Source of the DNA: Paracyclopina nana
Taxonomy: Eukaryota > Arthropoda > Copepoda > Cyclopoida > Cyclopettidae
Direction of reading: 5' to 3'
DNA: 64,000 nt
Assembly (NCBI GenBank): GCA_019096065.1
Contig: JAGUCH010000009.1
Coordinates: forward strand, 1,436,001-1,500,000
A model generated the notes under the pieces. The model had not been told where the DNA came from, searched no databases, and saw nothing but the letters and a program-made list of their open reading frames with translations. The translations under genes and the position numbers were made by a program. This document shows, piece after piece, positions 52,295 to 61,800 of the stretch. Every line of letters starts with the position of its first letter. Positions within the stretch are counted from its first letter, which is position 1.

Positions 52295-53050
52295 CCTCGT
52301 TTAAGCTCGATGATGACAATCGATAAATGGGAGCAGCTTGTCTGCCTGAAAATTGAAAAAATGTTAAAAGTTGAGGAGGTGATGCAATGAAAATTGTAAT
52401 CCAGGCTTAGAAAAGTTGGGCATTATAGTATGCCAAATTGACTTCTAAGTATGGTTTAGCGCAGATAAAAATACCTGCCCTGAAATTGATGCCGAGAATT
52501 GACGGCCTGAAATTGTTGCCCACTAATAAAAGCATCAGACTTTCAACAGTAAAATCAGGGTTAAAGAGATATGGTCAAAGGAGAAAGAAGCATGAAAACT
52601 ATTTGATAATCTGATGTATCTGATCATGTCTCATCTCATGCTTGCAAGTTCTGAAATCTATCGCTGCTAAATCTACTCAATTAAAGTTTATGGCCTGTGA
52701 TTACATTCACGTATTAGCCTTAACTTTTAAATTAAGCCAAACTTTGAAAGTCCCCTTATGATCACATCTTTAATATAATGAATGCAGAATTTTCCATAAT
52801 GAATCAGGGGCTTTTTCTTATGTAAACAAAGGTATACACATATATGCACGTGTGTAATGAAAGAACTTGTCAGGAAATGAGTATCATCAGCAGCAGCTTT
52901 TGTGTTTCCACTAGCTCTCGAGGTGGCAAATCCAGGATTCTCATCAAAAGGCATAATATTACTATTTTAACATCTTTTACATGCAAAACAGTTCCTAATT
53001 TCCAAGGTCCTTCTATGTGAGGCCAACTTTGACCCTATATAGAACATATA

Positions 53051-53272
53051 GGGCCTGTTCACCTGCTTATTATGGCCGTTATTTTGGCAAAATATTGAAG
53101 AGAAATACTGAGAAACTGAGAATTTTTATATTGGTGTAGGATGGCTTTTGGTACCAATAGACCGATTCCGAAGTCAAAATCTGAAAAATGATTTTACAAA
53201 TACCAGATATTTGCAAATTTAATCATTATATCGCACGTTATTTTGCTGATAATAATGCAGGTGAACAGGGCC
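53051..53272. mobile_element. Harbinger-like MITE, GGGCCTGTTCACCTGC family, copy D
   Basis: 222 bp with intact TIRs and ATA on both sides. Almost identical to copy E at 61081, which suggests recent activity. Confidence 0.85.
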
Positions 53273-53276
53273 ATAG

Positions 53277-53428
53277 GCCCGGTTCCAACAAGCAAAATCA
53301 GCATAGTCAAGAGACGTAACTTGACTTTTTAGCATAGTCAGGTCACGGCTAGCTCGCGCGCTCAGCTCGACCTGACTTAACTGGTTTACCGTACTGCACT
53401 ATGCTGATATCCCGTGTTGGAACCGGGC
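53277..53428. mobile_element. MITE, GCCCGGTTCCAACA family, copy 2
   Basis: 152 bp with perfect TIRs, placed 4 bp from the Harbinger-like copy D. Inverse orientation to copy 1 at 20035. Confidence 0.8.
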
Positions 53429-54041
53429 TATAATCTGTTTCAAGGCTCTCAAAAAGAAGTGCAAAAAAGTCAGGTACATCTTTTCCGTCAATTTGAGCCA
53501 AAACACCATGTGCCCTTTTACTGGCTAGATTTTTATATAGGGGGCGTTGCTCACAATTAAGGTTCTCAAGTCAGCCCAAAGCAGCGGAAACTGATTGGCG
53601 CATATTAGAAGAAAACAAGTGAACAATGAATGAAAGCTCATTAACATATCAAGCTTTGATAACGAAACCTTGGGACATTCATTGTTTTAGCTTGATTATG
53701 CCCTATTTTTGTTATCAATATAGCTTTGCCCTGACTTCTTTCTATCATCATTTTCAATGGACATAAGATCATTAAAGTCAGTTACTTTTATAAATGAGAG
53801 AAAAAAGGCTATTATCTTATCTTGAAAAGCCAAAAAAGTCCATTAGAAAATCACACAAAACGGTGAAAGCTTCAAAATTGGCTGAATATTTCTTTTTTCT
53901 TCAATGTATCTAATAATTGGGTGTGTTCTCATTTAATAACCAATAATGTGAGGTAACGATCGAAAAAGCGCACAAATTTTGCATGCAAAAAAAGCCAAAG
54001 TCGATATTTCTCTTGCGTGCCTGACAACTTGTGCCAACCAC

Positions 54042-54272
54042 TGTTGTGTATTTGGTGTTGTATAGCGATACCTGACTTCTCTCGTACAAAGCCACAACTG
54101 AGTTTATTTCTCAACCAAGCACTGTATATACAATCTACTGTCAAGGTGAAATCGCATTGCACATCCTGCTAGGTGAAAGTGTGGTTAGGCAGCGCGGCTC
54201 GTACTATGCTACTATACTACTGAAGGATGACGCGCTAGCGCCATGAATGGTGAAAGTTATAAAAACATAACA
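54042..54272 (-). repeat. 3' LTR of Ty3/gypsy element
   Basis: 231 bp, starting TGTTATG and ending CACAACA on the minus strand. By eye it is identical to the LTR at 59722-59952. A purine tract (GGGAGGGA) abuts it internally at 54273-54280. Confidence 0.93.
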
Positions 54273-54285
54273 TCCCTCCCAAGCT
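54273..54285 (-). other. Polypurine tract of the Ty3/gypsy element
   Basis: AGCTTGGGAGGGA on the minus strand, directly before the 3' LTR. This is the expected plus-strand primer for reverse transcription. Confidence 0.7.
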
Positions 54286-54431
54286 AAAGAAAGCTGTTGT
54301 TAACAGGGGGATGAAGGTATTAACGAAAACCACCACCAAGTCATAAAAGTTAGAAAGTGTAAAGTCAAACTTCGGGTTTGTCAGGTCAGGTCAAACAGGA
54401 TAATTATGACCAAGTCATGTTAAGGCAGACA

Positions 54432-57400
54432 TCATTTTTTCTTAGGTCGCCCCCAGCCAGGCTTGTATTCTGGCGCCCTGGCTGGTAAAGGCTGGTCTTC
54501 TATCAAAACTCGTTGAGCTCTAGCCTGATTGCGTGTCAATGAGCTTGTGGGGTCTCGTCCCCCTCGGAAGCTGTCACGGAAACGGTTGAGTAGTTTCCTA
54601 GGAGAGCCAGGGTTACTTCTTGATGGTAAGTCTGGTGGTTCATCATCTTGAGTGGGTTCATTCACATCGTCATGAATGAGTACCTCTTCCGCAGGTGGAG
54701 AGTCTGGTTCTTGCTTAATAGGTGGAGGTGTTGTTGTCATCGGAGAGGCAATGCTGGCAGCTGGTTCCTCTGATTTGAAAGGAATGGGTGCTGGTGGAGG
54801 GTCTTGCGGATTCATGATGATAACGTCATCATCTTCAATTGTTATGTAGCCTCCTTTTGAGCCTGTGTCTGGATGGGCAGGATCTCTGGAAGATGAAGCT
54901 TCAGGCAGGGTCTCTGGTAAGTCATTTGTTGCTTGAGCCAGTGGCTTAGAAGGAGTAGATTTACAGACACGTAATCTGTTTAAGTGAACATATCTGGATT
55001 TGCTAGTGGAAAGATGTTGAATCAAAGCATTTGTGTCCTGGAGACTCACAATAACATAAGGTCCCTCCCACCTTGATCGAATTTTTGGATTGATTTTCAG
55101 AAGTTCTGGGCGATCCAACCAAACCAATAACCCTTCTCTAAAGTCTTCTGGCTTGATCTTGGCATCATAGAGCTGCTTGTATGAGTCACGATAAGATATG
55201 TTGCTTTCCATAGCAACTTGACGGGCAATCTTCATCCGTCTAGCGATTTCACTGATGTAGTCTTCCCCATAATAGGTTTTGTCAACCAGATTTGGATCCA
55301 TTAATGGTGTTCTGGGATGCACGCCAAAAAGGAGGAAAAACGGACTCATTTTCGTTGCCTTACTCACACCACAGTTATAGGAGAGTTGAAGCGCAGGGAG
55401 AAGGGGTTCCCATTCCAAAGGAGAAGATGTATCAAGCATCTTCTGCAAGTAACTTATAATGTGCTTATTAATAACTTCAGCAGCCGCATTGCACTGAGGG
55501 TGGCTAGGGCTGGTTTTGCGCTTGTCTATCTGGAGCAGATCATAAAGCGATTGACTCAACTTTGATGTGAATTCTGCCCCTCCATCGGTAATGAGCACAG
55601 CTGGCGAGCCGAATCTTGCAATCCATCGATTAAAAATGGCCCCAGCAACAGTGTCAGGTTGTTTGTTCTCCAGAGCAACAAACTCTGCATACTTGCTAAA
55701 AGAATCAGTGATAACCAAAATATACTTCTTTCCATCTGAATCCCTCAAAGGTCCAAAGAGGTCAGCATGGACCCGCTCCAGGGGGCCCTTTGGTTGCTGG
55801 TGGGGCAGCAATTCCACATTTGGCTGTGATTGCTTAGGTTTGGTTCTGTCACATTTCCAACATGAACTGATGTATTCCTCAACATCAGCCAGTAAACTAG
55901 GCCAAAAATACTGCTCGCGAATTCTTTCACTGGTTTTGTAGATGCCCTTGTGCCCAACGGCGGCATGCGCAGCACTTATAATGTCAGCATGACAAACAGC
56001 CGGTGCTGCCAACACTGACTTGTCCAAAGGCCCACTCTTCACAAACAACAAGTCATTCTTGACTTCACAAATAGGGCCGTATCTTCTAATAATTCGCTTC
56101 AACTCAGGTTGTCTGGGTACAAGTCCTTGTTTGACAAAGGAAAGTAAGGCCGCAACTACCAAATCTGTAGATTGTAGCTTCTTCATAGCTGCCATGTCCT
56201 CCATGGCCTCAATAGCGACACTGTGGGTTTCACCACCTCGCAAAAGTTCAGGAATATTCCTCGAACAATAATCAGCAGGGTTCTCTGCTCCTGGACAATA
56301 CTGCATCGTAAAATTGTGTTCTAACATCTGTTGCTGCAAGCGGTTCAATGTTCTGGAATGTGTCTTGTTCAACTTCTCTAATGGCTTGTGGTCAGTGTAT
56401 AACGTAAATGGGTTACCAGTTAAATAAACTGCAAAGTGATCAATTGCCCATGTGCAGGCTAGCAGTTCTAACAAATACGGAGTGTAGTTCTTTTCATGCT
56501 TCTGAAGACCTCTTGAGGCATAACCAATTACTCGTGGACTATTATCTTGATATTGGATAAGTACTGCTCCAAGGCCTCCATCATCGGCATCAACAGCACC
56601 TTGAGAGGCATCAACATAGAGATGAAAATCTAGGCCGGGTTTGGGATAGGCTAGCACAGGTTCCATACATAGCATCTTCTTCAGAATCTCAAAAGATTTC
56701 ATTGCTTTTGGAGGAAGAGGGCCGCCCTTCCATCCACTGTCCTTACAAGTAAGACGAGACAATTCCTTTGAATGTCTGCTAAATTGAGGAATACACGCTC
56801 TGAAAAAGTTAGTTAGACCCAGAAATTGCCTGATTTCTTTGACATTAGAGGGTGGCTTCACATTCGATATAGCATCCAATTTCCTTCGATTTGGCTTGTA
56901 GCCCTCAGGGGTCAACGTGAAACCCAAGTAAGTGCAAGATTCTGTTCCAAAACTACATTTGGGTAAATTCAACTTTAGGTTGGCCTTCCGAAGTCTCGCA
57001 AAACATTCTTCAAGGCCTACTAACATGTCTTCATGCCCACTACCCTTGACAAGCACATCATCCAGGTATATCAATACACGGGAAGGCGTCAGACCTTGGA
57101 AAGCACACATCATCATTCGTTGAAAGGTAAGTGGCATCCCTGTTAAGCCAAAGGGTGCCCGAATATAGCTGTATTGGCCCTTTCCAGGTATAGTGAAAGC
57201 TGTGTAGGGTCTTGAAGATGGTGCCAATTGCATTTGGTGAAATCCGTGTCGAAGATCAAGCTGCGAAAACAAACGGGTACCTGATGATCCTATGTCATCC
57301 AAACATTCAGAAATAAGAGGGAGTCTGTAGCTAGAGGGCTCTGTTTTTGCATTTAGGCCTCTATAATCCACCACTGGTCTCCAACCAGTACCCCCATCGG

Positions 57401-58510
57401 GCAGTTTCTTCGGCACACAAAAAATACTTGAGTTCCAGGGAGAATCGCAGGGTTCCACGATGCCCATCTTAAGCCATTCTTCAATGCTTTTGTTGATTTC
57501 ATCAAGATGTGACATGGGAATCTGGAATTGTCTGGCATGAACTGGTCGGTGGTCATGTAGGTCAATTTTGTGTTTCATCAGGGTGCAATCACCCAAGTCA
57601 AATTCTGAAGTGGAAATAACGTCAGAATTACGAAGTAAACACTTCAAGTAACTCTGACGTAAATTAGGAGGAAGATGATCAAGATTTGCATGCTTTAGAA
57701 TATAGTCCTCCACCTGCCTAGAAGGCCTCCCCAAAACATTTTTATCATTTAAGAACACATCATGAACAGGGACAATCTTATCAACACTGAAAATTTGCCC
57801 CACAAAAGAACCCTTGTCTAACTCAATAGGCAATAATCCTGCATTTGTAACCTTAATATTAGTGATTCCTTGTTGATTAGAGCGGATGAGGCAATCTTCC
57901 TTGCAAAGCTGGGCGGCATCGCTTATTTGGAGACATCCTTCAAAGTGGCCTATTGGCGCATTGTCCTGGTTCTTTAGCTGCACAGAGATTGTAGCAACAC
58001 TTCTGGCCGGTATGTACGTCTTCTTCTGAGTTCTCGCCTCAAGTTGTATCTTATTCGCAGAGCGGATCTCCATCGATATGGGATCATAAAACAAGCCGGT
58101 AGCATGGATCAGGTCAATACCCACGATCCCATCAAGTGCGAGTCCCTCGCACACATAAAATGGCCACTTCAACTGTCGGCCTTCTATCATACAGTCTATT
58201 TCATAAAGTCCATTGATCCTTAAAGGGTTTCCGGAAGCACATGTTGCACGTAACATCGGAGCATTTGTAATTCTCTGAGGTCTTAGTTGGGGGGCAATTC
58301 TCCTGAATGCCATACGCGATAACAGGGAAATATTGGAGCCAGTGTCAAACAACATTTCAAAGGTGGCTCCAAGGCTGTGGATTGATACAAAAGGTCGTTT
58401 GGTATTCTCATTCGAGGATAGCAGGCTGAAACTTGTGATTGCATGAAAAAGTTCAACGACCTTGCGACGACCAGTGGTGCGGAGCCCACCCTGGTCGTTT
58501 ACCAGTTTAA
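54432..58510 (-). CDS. pol: Ty3/gypsy pol polyprotein (expressed by -1 frameshift)
   Basis: The frame is open from within the end of gag to 54432. Counting from the first Met at 58355 there are 1,307 residues. Domains in order: aspartic protease (DTGS near residue 5), reverse transcriptase (FSQLDLRHGF, YLDDV near 428), RNase H (YVDAS near 580, TDHKPL), integrase zinc finger (H-x-H...CWKC, 795-835), catalytic core (ADLFGPL, TDGGAEF, then Glu near 955), and a GPY/F-type module (WEGPYVI near 1098). A disordered Pro/Asp-rich tail ends the protein. No chromodomain is seen. There is no stop or frameshift, so it looks competent. The protease lacks its own well-placed start, which fits fusion to Gag. 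Confidence 0.95.
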
Positions 58511-58511
58511 A
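58467..58511 (-). promoter_or_regulatory. -1 ribosomal frameshift signal between gag and pol
   Basis: The heptamer TTTAAAC (58511-58505) lies in the gag frame as T TTA AAC, two codons before the gag stop. Six bases later a hairpin begins at 58498. ACGACCAG pairs with CTGGTCGT (58474-58467), and inside it GGTG pairs with CACC around a 7-base loop. The pol frame is -1 relative to gag. This is the textbook layout of programmed -1 frameshifting. Confidence 0.85.
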
Positions 58512-59653
58512 GGGTTGGAATGGTAGGAGGCACGAACTTCATTGACCTTCTTTGCCTCTTGCTCTGTTGCTCTCTTACTGCCAGGCCTTGGGTTGTACAT
58601 GCCCTTAGCAGCATCTGCCTGCCTGGAAAAGCACTCAGCCTCAATATGATTCTTCTTGGTGCAATACCAGCAGACCACGTTGGCTCGGAACTGTCCACTT
58701 GCTGGACCCCGCACTTGTCCTCGGGCTTGTCCTCGCACTTGTCCTCGGTCCTGTCCTCGCGCTCCATTTCCATTGATGAGATTTACAAGTGCTCCTAGTG
58801 TCAGAGGCTGGTCGTGAGGATTGCTCTCCTGAGCATTGTCGGCCTGCTCAACAGCATGGACTTCAGGGACTGGTACAGTGGCTTTCTTCTCACTTGACAA
58901 TGAGGCCTCTACACGTTTCGCAACTTTGAAGATTTCTTTAAGGTCCGTGATGTCATGCACGATCACCTGCTTCTTGATGGCAGGTAACAGACCTTGAATA
59001 AACTTTCGCCGGCATGCGAACACATATGCGCTCCTCTTGCACATTTCTACGGCAGCGTCATTTGTGGCGTACTCGCCCTCACCAAGGACGATGAAAGTCT
59101 CCATCAGGGTCATGACTCCAGTTTTTACACGGTCGTAGAAATCCCGCACGGATTCTGATGCCTCCTGCACCAGGCTGTCCTCGATTGCGGACTGTTCGGC
59201 TAAAGTGGCCTCATGATGCCAATGATCCAGGAACTCCTTCTTCAGACCAGATGCTCCACTCCACTGTTTAGGAGCAAATCCCTCTTCCTTTAGGGTGTTA
59301 TACCATTGTGCTGCCTTGGCCTTGAGTGCCATGGCAGCGTACATGGCCGTCATTTCGTCTGTCCACCGTTGCGGCTGTCCAGCTGGGATGTTGTCGTTGG
59401 CAAGGGCTCTTAAATCGTCGATCCTCCTAGCCCATGCTCGTGCTTGCAGCTTGTCAACTGCCGGGTCACCACTAAATTCAGGCACATCAATTGCCTTGAT
59501 ATTACGTTGAGCCATGGTGAACAGATTTTGTTGGGGAAATGCGGAGGTTTCTGTGTTATCGTCTTGTGGTGGAGCAGTAGCTTGAATTGTGCCTTGTGAC
59601 GAAGCCTCTTCGTAATATTCCTCCTCAAAATATTCGTCCTCACTATCAGCCAT
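58499..59653 (-). CDS. gag: Ty3/gypsy gag
   Basis: 384 residues from the ATG at 59653. The N-terminus is an acidic leader (DSEDEYFEEEYYEE). The middle has the helical retrotransposon gag pattern (AAQWYNTL, VRDFYDRVKTGV, FIQGL). Near the end, an Arg/Gly/Gln repeat run (RGQ units) precedes a single CCHC zinc knuckle (CWYCTKKNHIEAEC). It would form the particle and package the RNA. It ends two codons after the slippery heptamer. The leader between LTR and ATG is only 68 bp. Confidence 0.93.
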   Translation of the reverse strand: MADSEDEYFEEEYYEEASSQGTIQATAPPQDDNTETSAFPQQNLFTMAQRNIKAIDVPEFSGDPAVDKLQARAWARRIDDLRALANDNIPAGQPQRWTDEMTAMYAAMALKAKAAQWYNTLKEEGFAPKQWSGASGLKKEFLDHWHHEATLAEQSAIEDSLVQEASESVRDFYDRVKTGVMTLMETFIVLGEGEYATNDAAVEMCKRSAYVFACRRKFIQGLLPAIKKQVIVHDITDLKEIFKVAKRVEASLSSEKKATVPVPEVHAVEQADNAQESNPHDQPLTLGALVNLINGNGARGQDRGQVRGQARGQVRGPASGQFRANVVCWYCTKKNHIEAECFSRQADAAKGMYNPRPGSKRATEQEAKKVNEVRASYHSNPLNW

Positions 59654-59701
59654 TTAAATAGAACACAGCATCACTCACACTTCATTCCCTCCAGGGCTGT
59701 A

Positions 59702-59720
59702 GGTAAGTGGCTGCCACCAG
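59702..59720 (-). other. Primer binding site of the Ty3/gypsy element
   Basis: On the minus strand, TGGTGGCAGCC begins two bases after the 5' LTR end. TGG is the expected complement of a tRNA CCA end. I cannot assign the tRNA. Confidence 0.6.
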
Positions 59721-59721
59721 T

Positions 59722-59952
59722 TGTTGTGTATTTGGTGTTGTATAGCGATACCTGACTTCTCTCGTACAAAGCCACAACTGAGTTTATTTCTCAACCAAGC
59801 ACTGTATATACAATCTACTGTCAAGGTGAAATCGCATTGCACATCCTGCTAGGTGAAAGTGTGGTTAGGCAGCGCGGCTCGTACTATGCTACTATACTAC
59901 TGAAGGATGACGCGCTAGCGCCATGAATGGTGAAAGTTATAAAAACATAACA
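59722..59952 (-). repeat. 5' LTR of Ty3/gypsy element
   Basis: 231 bp, identical by eye to the 3' LTR, with TG...CA ends. A TATATA-like motif inside (CTGTATATAC in plus orientation) could be the promoter. Confidence 0.93.
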
Positions 59953-60311
59953 CCACTGCAACTATGGAAAAATCACTGCTTTCAATGAGACATAGCGAGA
60001 AATTCAATCGGTTTTGTGATCCATCATGAGATTTTGGCGTGCCTAACTCCTAATATCTCCGATTAGGTCACATTACAACAAGGATGTTGAAGCCTATATT
60101 AAATATCTCCTTTCTCTCTCTCCCTCGAGGAGACAAAATCAACAGGGAAAAACTTCTGATTACAGCAAAGTGAGCGAAATCCTTTGCAGGAGAAAAATAG
60201 CAAATCGGAAAGATATATATTTATTCTTTACAAAACCTAGGGAGCAGCAAGTGGAGCGGGAAAATTCAAAACACACTTTTAGTTCCTTATTAATTTTTTC
60301 AATAATTTTAT

Positions 60312-60785
60312 GCCCTGTTCATCTACAAAGACAATTTCTGTCGTAATTTCAGGAGTCTTACAAAAATTTGTCGTTATTCTATAACGACAAAAACTGTCTT
60401 AAGTCAGCGTAAGACCAGTCGTTAGCGTACGATTTGGGTAAGCGCGTTGACCAAGTTAAGCGCATGCTAGCTCGGGCTAACTAAATCAATTTTTATTTGC
60501 CTTTGTTCAGGGGCTTACTTCAAACCTTCCTTTGGTTTAGTGTGTCCTAACGTAAGAATGAGTCTTACAGCAAGTAAAGCCGGCCTGCTAGGGCCGACTA
60601 AAACATTCTGCTAGGTCTGTCACAAGAGGGGATTCTTTCCAAAGTTGCATTAGTTTAGTCAATCCTAGAGGGATCGCTAAAGTTCTTACAAGCTACGACA
60701 GCTAATAGAAATTCGTGGAGTTACGACAACTTTTTCCGTAAGGTAGGACAAGAAAGTTACGAAAAAATAAAGTAGATGAACAGGG
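60312..60785. mobile_element. MITE, CCCTGTTCATCTAC family, 474 bp
   Basis: The ends read CCCTGTTCATCTAC and the inverse GTAGATGAACAGGG. The inside holds weak inverse blocks (TTACGACA/TGTCGTAA). No coding content. Confidence 0.65.
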
Positions 60786-61080
60786 GATTATATCGTTTAC
60801 GAAAAATTAAATACTAAATTCTTTAGCAAAGGATTCGGGTTTTACTACAGCATACTCATTTTAAACTCTAACTAAGGTAAGCAATTGCCTCAGTAACTTA
60901 AAAATGAATTTTTTTCCACCGAAATAAAAAGCTGAACTTAGCCTTAATAACTCTCTTGGAAACCAACTGAAGACCTTAAAATTGCTTTTTCGTCAAGATA
61001 CTACCAATTGGTTTGTACCTTCCTAATAAGACGATGAAATCAAAACTACCTAGCAATTGGGCTGTTCCAGTTACCTTTAA

Positions 61081-61299
61081 GGGCCTGTTCACCTGCTTAT
61101 TATGGCCGTTATTTTGGCAAAATATTGAAGAGAAATACTGAGAAACTGAGAATTTTTATATTGGTGTAGGATGGCTTTTGGTACCAATAGACCGATTCCG
61201 AAGTCAAAATCTGAAAAATGATTTTACAAATACAAGATATTTGCAAATTTAATCATAATATCGCACGTTATTTTGCTGATAATAATGCAGGTGAACAGG
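61081..61299. mobile_element. Harbinger-like MITE, GGGCCTGTTCACCTGC family, copy E
   Basis: 219 bp with TAA duplications on both sides. It lacks the last three bases (GCC) of the right TIR. Otherwise it is nearly identical to copy D. Confidence 0.85.
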
Positions 61300-61653
61300 T
61301 AAATGCTCTATTTTCCGTGGATTGATGCTCTAAAAAGAACCAGAGAATTCTACTTTACAGCACAGATGGCATAAATACCCTCAAGACACCGAAGCTTATA
61401 TTTTTGGTCTTTTACAAAAATGGAATTTCAATTGAGTTTGGAAATTCTTTCTGAAGGCCGTGGAAAATTCCACAATTATTTATTTGCCTTTAACAACTAA
61501 AAAAGTGAATCCCTGCATCAAACTAATTAGTGTTCTCGATACATTTTAATTATTGCTAATGGCCACTACAATCTACTCAATATAGCTACGGAATTTCTCC
61601 TGCATTAGAAAGCTCTTTTTCAAACCTTCATTTCCAGCCCCATGCTCATATAC

Positions 61654-61800
61654 TGGCTTAGTCTCTTCTGGAGATTTCATAGTGACCAAGCCACGGTCAT
61701 TATCGTTTCTTATGTACTGAGTAGGTTGCGATGGAACTACATAAGAATCGATAATGACCGTGGCTTGATCACTATGAAATCTCCAGAAGAGACTAAGCCA
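61654..61800. repeat. 147-bp near-perfect hairpin
   Basis: Arms of about 62 bp start TGGCTTAGTCTCTTCTGGAG and end with the exact inverse. There are only a few mismatches and a ~22-bp loop. It could be a TIR-only MITE or a hairpin-RNA locus. Confidence 0.8.

Larger units (their letters stand above)
52295..54041. other. Spacer upstream of the GPCR
   Basis: The GPCR 5' region probably includes a non-coding exon, with an acceptor near 52345. Two MITEs sit side by side at 53051-53428. No coding frame is supported. Confidence 0.5.
54042..59952 (-). mobile_element. Intact Ty3/gypsy LTR retrotransposon
   Basis: A 5,911-bp element read on the minus strand: 5' LTR, primer site, gag, pol, purine tract, 3' LTR. 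Four-base target duplications CCAC flank it (54038-54041 and 59953-59956). LTRs that appear identical and uninterrupted frames indicate a very recent insertion. No env frame is present. Confidence 0.95.
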
